Shown: positions 19,152 through 27,900 of the stretch, piece after piece | Layout: the number at the start of each line of letters is the position of its first letter | How positions within the stretch are numbered: the first letter of the stretch is position 1 | Source of the DNA: Nocardioides lacusdianchii | GTDB taxonomy: Bacteria; Actinomycetota; Actinomycetes; Propionibacteriales; Nocardioidaceae | Assembly (NCBI RefSeq): GCF_020102855.1 | Contig: NZ_JADHZD010000016.1 | Location: 1-64,000, forward strand | Direction: 5' to 3' | DNA length: 64,000 nt | Translations under genes and position numbers: made by a program | Notes under the pieces: generated by a model | Databases searched by the model: none | Seen by the model: only the letters and a program-made list of their open reading frames with translations | Told to the model about the DNA's origin: nothing

Positions 19152-20534
19152 TCAACCCGCCACAGCGGCGACGAAGCCCGCCGCCAGCACCATCAGGGGG
19201 AGCAGCGCGAGCAGAGTCACCATCTCGACCACGTCGCCCATCCGTCCGCGGCGCACCGAGGGCGAGGCCGGCACCAGGGTCAGCGCGAGCAGCACGGCGC
19301 CCACACCGGCGAGGCCGATGGCCGCACCGGCGCGCCAGCCGTCGTGGATCAGCAGCATCGACACCGCCACCGACACCAGGCCCAGGATCCCGGACGTCAG
19401 GCCCGCGAGGACCTCGGCGCCGGTGCGGTACTGGCGGGTGCGGAACATGACGGCCAGGCAGCACACGGCCGCGAGCACGGTGCCGTAGGCGCCGCGACCC
19501 ACCGCGAACGGCGCGAACAGGACCAGCAGGGTGCCGACCGTCGCGGAGACGGCCAGCAGGATCTCGTGGCCGACGCGGGCGTCGCCGGCGACCTCGTCGG
19601 GGTCGATCTCCTCGGGGTCGGCGGTGATGTCGTGCAGCGAGTAGAGCTGGTCGACCTTGGTGCCGGTGACCCCGAGCGCCAGCCACGGGAAGATGCTGCC
19701 GGCGAGGACGACGAGGGTCAGCAGCACGGTGAAGACGACGTCGGGCTGGAGCGAGGCGACCCGGATCAGCACCGAGCTGGCCACGAGCACCGCGCCCACG
19801 ACGATGGCCGGGATGACCAGCGGACGGCCGTCCTGCAGGCCGACGACGGCGACCAGGCCGGCGGCGAGGACGCCGAGCCCGGCGAAGAGCAGCGGGTCGG
19901 AGAAGAAGGCGTCGGCGAGGGGCCACCCCCAGCCCGGCAGCTCGCCGGGGGCGAGCAGCAGCCCGGCCACACCGGCGTACAGGGCGGCGAGGAGGGACAC
20001 GGCCACGCCGGCCTCGGGCTCCTCCTGGGCCCGGGCCAGGACGACGCCACCGACGACCAGCAGGCCGGCGATCACCGCTGCGGCGACACCGCCGAGCAGG
20101 CTCTCGCCCCGCAGCAGCAGCGCGAGCGCGCCGAGGCCGAGCAGGATGCTGCCCGCGCCCAGTGCCGTACGCCGTCCGGCCGAGGGCTCCCACGGCTGGA
20201 GCTCGTTCTCCACCACGTCGGCCATCGCCTCGACGACGTCGTCGTAGACGCGCGGCGCCTTGTCGTCGACGCCGGCGGTGACCGTCAGCAGGCCGCCGTC
20301 CTCGATGCCCTGCATCGTGAGGCCGGCGTTGTTGACCAGGATCCGGCCCTCCTGGGTCACCAGGCGGTAGCCACCGTAGACGGTGGAGGCGTCGAGCAGG
20401 CCGACCGAGCGCGCCAGCTCGGGCACCAGCTCGGCGACGGGGATCGACCCCGGCAGCACCAGATCGACGCGCCGGGACCCCGAGGCGATGGTCACCCGGA
20501 CCAGGCCCGAGGCGACCGAGGACCCCTGACTCAT
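19152..20534 (-). CDS. eccD: type VII secretion integral membrane protein EccD (copy 1)
   Basis: The channel-forming core of the ESX system. The first 90 residues are the ubiquitin-like YukD domain (VRVTIASGSRRVDLVLPG and GGLLTVTAG), followed by about eleven membrane helices to the end at residue 460. The ATG at 20534 has GGGGGAAA seven bases upstream. It shares an operon with eccB and mycP. A second EccD of the same length (23472-24854) is encoded on the same strand beyond the substrate genes. Confidence 0.93.
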   Translation of the reverse strand: MSQGSSVASGLVRVTIASGSRRVDLVLPGSIPVAELVPELARSVGLLDASTVYGGYRLVTQEGRILVNNAGLTMQGIEDGGLLTVTAGVDDKAPRVYDDVVEAMADVVENELQPWEPSAGRRTALGAGSILLGLGALALLLRGESLLGGVAAAVIAGLLVVGGVVLARAQEEPEAGVAVSLLAALYAGVAGLLLAPGELPGWGWPLADAFFSDPLLFAGLGVLAAGLVAVVGLQDGRPLVIPAIVVGAVLVASSVLIRVASLQPDVVFTVLLTLVVLAGSIFPWLALGVTGTKVDQLYSLHDITADPEEIDPDEVAGDARVGHEILLAVSATVGTLLVLFAPFAVGRGAYGTVLAAVCCLAVMFRTRQYRTGAEVLAGLTSGILGLVSVAVSMLLIHDGWRAGAAIGLAGVGAVLLALTLVPASPSVRRGRMGDVVEMVTLLALLPLMVLAAGFVAAVAG

Positions 20535-20645
20535 TGGTGTTTCCCCCTGGTTGTGCTTCACGTGCGCCGACGCGGGCCGGGCACCGAACGGAATGCAGCC
20601 TAGGCGAAATCCCCCCACCCCACCGACGGTGGGATGCGGCGCGCC

Positions 20646-21989
20646 TCACCGCAGGACGTCGGGCGCGGTCCCCTCGTCGTCGAGCCAGTGGTCGTCGGTG
20701 CCGAGCAGGTCGTCGCGCGACGGCGCCGACCGGTCCCTGCGCCGTCCCCCGCGGGAGCCGGCCGCTCCCGCGCTGGCTCCCCGACCCGCTCCGCCCCCGC
20801 GGCTCTGTCCGGCCTTCGCGCGGCCGGACGCCTGCTGGCTGCCCTTGCCGCCGACGGGCGCGGCAGCCGTACGTCCCACGCGGCCGCCGCGCCCGGACGC
20901 CCCGCCGGCTTGACCGGCCCGCGCAGCGCCGGCACCGGCACCGGCGCCGGCACTCGCCCGAGCTCCGGCACCGGCACCGGCGACACCCGCGCCGGCCGCG
21001 GCTGCGCCGGCCATCCCGCCGGCCCCCGCCATGGCGAGGGGAGGCATGCCGGCACCGGCCGGAGCGGTCGGCGCAGCGAAGCCAGCAGGGGTGGACGGGC
21101 CGCCCGAGGCGTACGCCACTCCGCCCTGCGGCGTGCCGGCGACGGTGGTGCTCGGCGGTGCGTCATGGCCCCAGCCCGGGGACTGCGGGTGGTGGCCCGG
21201 CTGCGGTGCGACGCCGGGCGGAAGGGAGTGGGCCGAGCCGGGATCGGCACCCGGGACGGCACCGGGCACGACGCCCGGACCCTGGCCGGGACCGGTGCCG
21301 GGACCGTGGCCCGTTCCCACCGGGTCGGTGGTCCGGACGGGCGGCCACGGCGGCAGCACCGGCCAGTCGGGGTCGGGCTCGGGCGGTGGCGGGCCGGGCC
21401 AGCCGTGCGGCGGCCAGACCGGCTCGGGCTCGTTCGTCGGGGCCTCGCGTGGGATCCCGTGGGCGCTGCGGATCTTGTCCTCGGACTCCTCGAAGACGCG
21501 GTTGAGCGCCTCCCACGCCTCGCGCGCCTCCTCCTCGCGCTGCTGCACCTGGACGGCGTGGCGCGCCGACGCCCGGTGGTGGAGCGTGGCCGCGGCGAGG
21601 TACGCCGTCTGGCCGGAGTCGGCGGTCGGCTGCGGGGCCGGCCCCGGCGGGCGCGGGGCGCCGACGCGGTCCCACACGCGCACCAGCGACTTGACCTGGC
21701 CGACGACCTCACCGGCGGCGTCGAGCGCCTGGGCGGTGCGGCCGAGGAGCCGGCGCTGCTCCACGAGGTGCTCGCGCAGGTCGCGGAAGGCGCCGACCGC
21801 CGCGTCACGGGTCTGCTCGCCGAGCTGGTCGTGCCCGCGCAGCCCGCGGATGCCCGCCGTCAGCTCGTCCTCCACCTGGCGCAGCGCGGGGATCGACGAG
21901 CGCCAGCCGGCGGCCATCTCGTTGAGGACGTCGGTGTCGCCGACGGTCAGCATGGCGCGCCGCACCTGGGTCTCGTAGTAGCCGGCCAC
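20646..21989 (-). CDS. PPE-like ESX-associated protein with low-complexity tail
   Basis: A 447-residue protein likely to be a substrate or accessory of the ESX machine. Residues 1 to about 170 are helical, in the manner of WXG/PPE domains (WRSSIPALRQVEDELTAG and VFEESEDKIRSAHG). The middle is a Pro/Gly-rich stretch and then a long Gly/Ala-rich low-complexity region. The end is acidic (DDLLGTDDHWLDDEGTAPDVL), a type of tail found on PPE-like proteins of ESX loci in filamentous actinobacteria. The exact start is uncertain. It sits between eccD and the WXG100 genes. Confidence 0.7.
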   Translation of the reverse strand: MAGYYETQVRRAMLTVGDTDVLNEMAAGWRSSIPALRQVEDELTAGIRGLRGHDQLGEQTRDAAVGAFRDLREHLVEQRRLLGRTAQALDAAGEVVGQVKSLVRVWDRVGAPRPPGPAPQPTADSGQTAYLAAATLHHRASARHAVQVQQREEEAREAWEALNRVFEESEDKIRSAHGIPREAPTNEPEPVWPPHGWPGPPPPEPDPDWPVLPPWPPVRTTDPVGTGHGPGTGPGQGPGVVPGAVPGADPGSAHSLPPGVAPQPGHHPQSPGWGHDAPPSTTVAGTPQGGVAYASGGPSTPAGFAAPTAPAGAGMPPLAMAGAGGMAGAAAAGAGVAGAGAGARASAGAGAGAGAARAGQAGGASGRGGRVGRTAAAPVGGKGSQQASGRAKAGQSRGGGAGRGASAGAAGSRGGRRRDRSAPSRDDLLGTDDHWLDDEGTAPDVLR

Positions 21990-21994
21990 CGGGC

Positions 21995-22375
21995 TCAGCC
22001 CTCGCCGAGGGACAGCTGCGCGAGCCGCCGGAAGTGGTCGCGGTCGAGCTCGTCGGTGCCCTCGAGGTCGCCGAGGCAGTCCACGAGGTCGCGCGCGAAG
22101 CGGCGTACGGTCCGGGCCTGGGCCTGGCGGTCCTCGACGGTGCGCTGGTGGGCGAGCTCGTAGACCGAGCGCAGGCTCTGGCCGGCGTGGAAGGCGCCGA
22201 AGTTGCCGGCCCGGGTCTCGGCGCCTGCGAGCGTGTCGACGTCGCGGTGCCCGCGCGCCTGGCCGACGTCCTCGGGCCCGGCACGGTCGAAGGACGGGTG
22301 CATGTGGTCGCCGGCCTGACGCAGCTGTGCTGCGATGCCCCTGATCAGCTCGGCATCGACCCTGATCTCGCCCAC
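21995..22375 (-). CDS. small helical ESX-associated protein
   Basis: A 126-residue hydrophilic, all-helical protein that looks like a WXG100/EspC-type factor, but without a clear WXG motif. It starts VGEIRVDAELIRGIAAQLRQAG and contains a DxxFDRAG turn. The GTG at 22375 has GGGGGA a few bases upstream; a GTG at 22387 is less well placed. It ends five bases before the PPE-like gene on the same strand, so the two may be secreted as a pair, as helical partners in these loci usually are. Confidence 0.65.
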   Translation of the reverse strand: MGEIRVDAELIRGIAAQLRQAGDHMHPSFDRAGPEDVGQARGHRDVDTLAGAETRAGNFGAFHAGQSLRSVYELAHQRTVEDRQAQARTVRRFARDLVDCLGDLEGTDELDRDHFRRLAQLSLGEG

Positions 22376-22536
22376 GCGTTCCCCCACGTCACGCTCGTAC
22401 GCCGACCCCCGGCTGCACCCATTGTGGCGACGGGACGCCCGCTCCGGGCCGAAGTGCGGAAACTCGACGGAAATGCCGCGAGGCCGGCCGTCCCCGTGGG
22501 GACGACCGGCCTCGCCTCAGACGTGGTGCGCTGCGC

Positions 22537-22827
22537 TCAGAAGCGGTTGGCGCCCCGGGCGTCGGCCGCCTTGTACTCGGCGTTGGACGCGTCGACGCCC
22601 TGGCTGGCCTGCTGGAGCAGCAGGGTCATCTCGGTCATCGCCTGGTCCCACTTGGCCTTGGCCTGGTCGTACGCCATCTTGGCGTTACCGTTCCAGTCCG
22701 ACTTGAGCGGGTTCAGCTCGTTCTCGAGCTGGTCGAGGCGCGCCTCGATGTCCTTGGCGGCCTTCATGACGTCGGCGGCACCGGCGTCGAGGGAGCCGTG
22801 CTGGACCTTGATTCCGTCGAAGCTCAT
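22537..22827 (-). CDS. WXG100-family secreted protein (EsxB-like)
   Basis: A small ESX substrate of 96 residues. Two long helices flank the hairpin WNGNAKMAYDQA, matching WxG. The tail EYKAADARG contains the YxxxD secretion signal that EccC recognises. Two ATG codons lie in tandem; the second (22827) is better spaced from AGGAG. The next gene upstream encodes another WXG100 protein, the likely heterodimer partner. Confidence 0.9.
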   Translation of the reverse strand: MSFDGIKVQHGSLDAGAADVMKAAKDIEARLDQLENELNPLKSDWNGNAKMAYDQAKAKWDQAMTEMTLLLQQASQGVDASNAEYKAADARGANRF

Positions 22828-22860
22828 CATCGATCTCCTAAGTCTGTGAGGGGCTCGGCG

Positions 22861-23172
22861 TCAGCCGAGACGGCCCTGGAGGTTGGCGTGGGTGGCGGAC
22901 TGGCTCTCGTCGGTCGAGACGTTGTCGCGCTCGGTCTCCTTCATCGACGCGGAGAGCTGGTCGAGGGCCTTGAGGATCGTCTCCTGCTTCTGGTCCCACG
23001 CGATCATGAGGTTGTTGAACGCGGTGGCACCCTGGCCGCCCCATCCACCCATCATCGTCTGGATGTTGCCGGAGAGCACGCCGCACTTGTTCTTGACGTC
23101 ACCGCGGGCCTGGTCGACGAAGTCGGCGCCCTTGGAGAGGGCCTTCTCTGTCTGGCCGTACATCTCGCTCAT
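22861..23172 (-). CDS. WXG100-family secreted protein (EsxA-like)
   Basis: A 103-residue helical hairpin protein. The turn WGGQGATAFNN supplies the WxG motif, preceded by SGNIQTMMGG. No YxxxD signal is visible, so it probably travels bound to the next protein, which has one. It is first in the substrate operon. The intergenic stretch upstream separates it from the second eccD gene. Confidence 0.9.
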   Translation of the reverse strand: MSEMYGQTEKALSKGADFVDQARGDVKNKCGVLSGNIQTMMGGWGGQGATAFNNLMIAWDQKQETILKALDQLSASMKETERDNVSTDESQSATHANLQGRLG

Positions 23173-23471
23173 GAAAGATCCTTCTCCCTCGGCGGTCGAA
23201 CCGACCGAGTTTCTGTGTGTTGGTGATCCACTGGTGGTGATCCGGTGCTCGGGGAGACGTCCCGGCCCCCCGCGCTGACGTGCATCTACCCGACCGGATT
23301 CGGGCTAAACATGAATCCACCGATCGACGCCGTCGCGAGTGTCGCCAGGCGTGCGTGACGGCAAGGCGGAGTGCCGAAGGCGGGCCGGAGGCCCGTCGAG
23401 TGCGCGACAACGCAGCCGGCGCGTGCGGATGGCGGCACGCAGCAGGCGAGAGATCGGCGGATTCATGTCGA
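23173..23471 (-). other. intergenic region upstream of the WXG100 operon
   Basis: About 300 bases without a gene. It should hold the promoter of the substrate operon and the end of the eccD2 transcript. I see no strong hairpin and no convincing promoter core. The start of the WXG100 gene has AGGGAGAAGG upstream (23175-23190, minus strand). Confidence 0.4.
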
Positions 23472-24854
23472 TCACGAGGTCATTTCCCACAGGCGGCGGA
23501 AGACGCCGGCCGCGACGACCGCCGAGGCGAAGGCGAGGCTGCCGCACAACGACTCCGCGACCTCGGCCCGTCGGGACCACCAGACCGAGCGCCAGCCGCG
23601 TCCGGTGGCGATGGCCGCGGCGAGCGCGATCGCGCCCAGCGCGACCACGACGTAGAAGAAGGTGTCGAGGTGCGAGGCACCGGGCCCGCCGACGAGGTGC
23701 ACCGCCAGGGAGACCAGCGCACCGAGCCCGGCCAGGCGCAGCAGCGCCCGCGCGGCCGCGTGGCGGTAGGAGCGCGCTGCGAGCAGCAGCGAGCAGCCGG
23801 CGAAGAACACCAGGCAGCGGGCACCGATGCGGTCGAGGTCGATGGTGGCGCTGCGCAGCAGGAGCGGGCTGGCGACCACGACGGTGACGAGGATGGCCGC
23901 CGAGGCCCCGGTGACGATCCGCGAGGCCCGGTGGACCAGGCGCTCCATCGCGTCGGCGGCCACCACGATGCGGCCGCGTCGCCCCTTGCGCTGGGTGTCG
24001 CGCGCCGACCAGGCGGTCACGGCGAGCCGGTCGAGGTCGAGCAGCGCCTCGTCGGAGACGTCGATGGCCAGCGACGGCGCGAACCGGGCCGCCATCATCG
24101 AGCCGAAGACCAGCAGCGTCCACGCGACGCGGGCGTCCCAGCCCATCAGCGCCGGCAGGGCGCAGCAGGCGAAGACGGTGAGCCCGGAGACGATCCACAC
24201 CGTGCCGATCTCGTCGCCGCCGTCGACCGACAGCGCACGGCCGATGCCGGCCACGACCGCGGCCGCGATGCCGGCCGCACCGAGGATGGCGGGCAGCAGG
24301 TGGGGTCCCGGCTCGTAGAGGGCCGCGAACGCGGCGGCCGCCGCGAAGGCGGGTGCGGCTGCGGCGCGCTGGCGGGTGTGCCGGCCGACCGGCAGGGCGC
24401 CCACGAGCGCGCACGCGAGCAGGATCCCCACCGTGACGGTCCGGACGGTGTCCTCCCCCGCGCGGGCGGCGTACCACCCGGCGAGGGCGGCCGCGAGCGA
24501 CGCGACGCCGGCGATCATCGACGCGAGCGCCGGGCTCTCGGGCGCGTTCTTCGCCGCCTCGAGCAGGGTGACCTTGCGGGGGCGGTGCACGCCGGTGGTC
24601 GCCACCAGCACGTCGCCCGACTGCACCCCGACCTCGGCCAGCGGCACCGCCGCGTCGAGCCGCTCCCCGAGCGCGGTCTGCAGCAGCGGGATCCCGGAGA
24701 CGACACCGGCGGCCTCGGCCTGCTTGGCGTACTCGCGTGCGACGTCGACGGACGTGGCTCCGGCGGGCACGACGAGGTCGAGCACCCCGGCGGGACCGTG
24801 GATGCTGACGGCGATGGTGGCGCCAGCAGAGCTGGGCATCGCTACGTCCGACAC
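23472..24854 (-). CDS. eccD: type VII secretion integral membrane protein EccD (copy 2)
   Basis: A second EccD paralogue of 460 residues. The N-terminal YukD-like domain (IHGPAGVLDLVVPAGATSVDVA, then GDVLVATTG) is followed by about eleven hydrophobic segments. The GTG at 24854 is chosen because GGGGGA lies six bases upstream; an internal ATG at 24839 is possible. It diverges from eccC over 115 bases, with a separate promoter. In mycobacterial ESX machines EccD works as a dimer of identical chains; here two chains could form an unequal dimer. Confidence 0.88.
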   Translation of the reverse strand: MSDVAMPSSAGATIAVSIHGPAGVLDLVVPAGATSVDVAREYAKQAEAAGVVSGIPLLQTALGERLDAAVPLAEVGVQSGDVLVATTGVHRPRKVTLLEAAKNAPESPALASMIAGVASLAAALAGWYAARAGEDTVRTVTVGILLACALVGALPVGRHTRQRAAAAPAFAAAAAFAALYEPGPHLLPAILGAAGIAAAVVAGIGRALSVDGGDEIGTVWIVSGLTVFACCALPALMGWDARVAWTLLVFGSMMAARFAPSLAIDVSDEALLDLDRLAVTAWSARDTQRKGRRGRIVVAADAMERLVHRASRIVTGASAAILVTVVVASPLLLRSATIDLDRIGARCLVFFAGCSLLLAARSYRHAAARALLRLAGLGALVSLAVHLVGGPGASHLDTFFYVVVALGAIALAAAIATGRGWRSVWWSRRAEVAESLCGSLAFASAVVAAGVFRRLWEMTS

Positions 24855-24897
24855 GAAATCCCCCTTCTCGTGCATCGGGCGGGCGCTTCTCGGCAGC

Positions 24898-24933
24898 AGG
24901 GTAGTCGCGCCCGTGCCGGAGCACACCTATCAT
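24898..24933. promoter_or_regulatory. divergent promoter cores for eccD2 and eccC
   Basis: On the plus strand TATCAT (24928-24933) is a likely -10 box for eccC, about 37 bases before its GTG. On the minus strand TACCCT (24903-24898) is a likely -10 box for eccD2, about 44 bases before its start. The two are some 25 bases apart, so the two transcripts could be controlled together. Neither has a clear -35 box. Confidence 0.5.
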
Positions 24934-24969
24934 CGTCGCGACTTCAACGGGTGAGGCAACGGGGGACGC

Positions 24970-27900
24970 GTGAGCACGACACTGCGGGGCGGCCAGAGGC
25001 TCGACGAGCCGGAGATGCCGGGCGGCCAGATCGTGCTCCAGCCGCCGCCGGAGCTGCAGGAGGGCGAGGGCGCCGGCGGTGTCCTGATGAACGCCATCCC
25101 GATGCTGGGCAGCCTCGGCTCGATCGTGCTCGTCGCCACGATGGGCAGTGGCGGCAACCGCACCCGCAGCTTCCTCGCCGCGGGCATGTTCCTCTTCGCC
25201 ACGCTCGGCTTCATCATCGTGCAGATCGACCGGCAGCGGAAGCAGCGCGCGCAGCAGGTCACCGGCTCGCGCACCGAGTACCTCCGCTACCTCGGCAACA
25301 TCCGCAAGGTGGCCCGCGAGGCGGCCGACCAGCAGCGCCGGGCGCTCAACTGGCACCACCCCGAGCCCTCCGCGCTGCCCTCGCTCGCCGAGGACCGCAC
25401 CCGTCTGTGGGAGCACACCGCCTCCGACGCCAACTTCCTCCACGTCCGCTACGGCCTGTGCTCGCAGCCGCTGTCGCTGGAGCTGGTGCCGCCGGAGAGC
25501 GCACCCGTCGACCAGGTCGACCCGGCCGCCGCCTCCGCGCTCCACCGCCTGCTGGTGGTGCACCGCCTCCAGCCGAACCTGCCGGCCTCGATCGACCTGC
25601 GCGCCTTCGACCGCATCGAGCTGTGCGGCGACGCCGAGGAGGTCCGCTCGACCGCCCGGGCGATGATCTGCTCGGCGACGGCCTTCCAGAACCCCGACCA
25701 GCTAATCGTCGCGGTGCTCAGCTCGGAGCAGAACCTCACGCACTGGGACTGGGTGAAGTGGCTCCCCCACGCCCAGAGCGCCCGCGAGGCCGACGCGGTC
25801 GGGCCGATGCGCCTGGTCTCGACCTCGCTCGACGACCTCGGCAACCTGCTGCCCCCCGACCTCAGCGACCGGCCCCGCTTCGGCGCCGACGAGCGGGCCG
25901 CGACGCCCCACATCCTGCTGGTCATCGACGGTGGCCACCTGCCGCCCGGCAACCACATCGTGCCGCCCGACGGCCTGCACGGCGTGACGCTGCTCGACCT
26001 GCCGAGCCGGTGGGACGAGCTCGAGGACTCCACGCGGCTGCGGCTGGAGTTCGCCGACGGCCCCGACGAGCTGGGCAAGCGCCCGGTGAGCGCGCTGCGG
26101 CTGCGCGGCGAGCCCGTGCGGGCGCTGGCCGACCAGTGCGACATCGCCACCGCGGAGGCGTACGCCCGACGCATCGCGCCGCTGAAGACCGCGAGCGCCG
26201 AGTCGTCCTCGGCCGGCGGTGCCGTCGACATCACCTCGACGACCCCCGACCACATGGACCTGCTGGGCCTGGGCGACATCTTCGCCTACGACCCCGCCAC
26301 CGCCTGGCGGCCGCGACCGGCCCGCGACCGGCTGCGGGTGCCGATCGGCATCGGCGACTCCGGCGGCCTGATCCACCTCGACATCAAGGAGTCCGCCCAG
26401 CAGGGCATGGGCCCGCACGGCCTGGTGATCGGCGCGACCGGGTCCGGCAAGTCGGAGTTCCTCCGCACGCTGGTGCTCGGCCTGGTCATGACGCACTCCT
26501 CGGAGCAGCTCAACCTGGTGCTCGTCGACTTCAAGGGTGGCGCGACCTTCGCCGGCATGGCCGACATGCCGCACGTCTCGGCCGTCATCACCAACCTCGC
26601 CAACGAGCTCACCCTCGTCGACCGCATGCAGGACGCGCTGTCCGGCGAGATGACGCGTCGCCAGGAGCTGCTGCGCGACGCCGGCAACTACGCCTCGGTC
26701 CGCGACTACGAGAAGGCCCGCGCCAACGGCGAGCCGCTCGAGCCGATGCCGTCGCTGTTCATCGTCGTCGACGAGTTCTCCGAGATGCTCTCGGCCAAGC
26801 CGGAGTTCATCGACCTCTTCGTCGCCATCGGCCGCCTCGGCCGCTCGCTGGGCCTGCACCTGCTGCTCGCCTCGCAGCGCCTCGAGGAGGGTCGGCTGCG
26901 CGGCCTCGAGTCCCACCTGTCCTACCGCGTCGGCCTGCGCACCTTCTCCGCCGGCGAGTCCCGCGCGGTCCTCGGCGTGCCGGACGCCTACGAGCTCCCC
27001 GCCGTCCCGGGCCTGGGCTACCTCAAGCCCGACCAGTCCACGCTGCTGCGCTTCAAGGCGGCGTACGTCTCGGGGCCGCCGTCGAGCCGCGCCCGCGTCG
27101 CCCGCGACGAGGGCGGTGCGATCCGCGGGATCCTGCCCTTCACGATCTCCGAGGTGCAGGCGCTCGAGCCGGTCGCCGACGACACCCCCGACGTCGCGAG
27201 CCCCCAGCCCCAGCAGCAGGGCGAGCAGCCCTCGCTGCTCGACATCGCCGTGACCCGGATGATCGGCAAGGGGCCCGAGGCGCACCAGGTCTGGCTGCCG
27301 CCGCTCGACGTGCCCGACACCCTCGACGAGCTCATGCCCGACCTCGTCGAGCACCCCGACCTGGGCCTGACCTCGCCCCAGTGGCGCGACGTCCCGGGCC
27401 TGGTGATCCCGCTCGGCACCGTCGACCGCCCCCGCGAGCAGCGCCGCGACACGATGACGCTGAACCTCACCGGCGCCGCCGGACACGTCGCCGTCGTCGG
27501 CGGCCCGCGCTCGGGCAAGAGCACGCTGCTGCGCAGCATCGTCACGAGCATGGCGCTGGTGACCACCCCGATGGAGTCGCAGTTCTTCGTGCTCGACTTC
27601 GGCGGCGGCACCTTCGCGCCGCTGGCCCGGCTCCCGCACGTCTCGGGCGTCGCGACGCGCTCCGAGCCCGACGTCGTACGACGAGTGATGGCGGAGGTCG
27701 AGGGCATCGTCGACCGCCGCGAGGCCTACTTCCGCACCAACGGCATCGACTCCATCGAGACCTACCGGTCGCGTCGCGCCCAGGGCCGTGTCGACGACGG
27801 CTGGGGCGACGTCTTCCTCGTCATCGACGGCTGGAGCACGCTGCGTGCGGAGTTCGACGACCTCGAGATGGAGATCCAGCAGCTCGCCGCCCGCGGCCTG

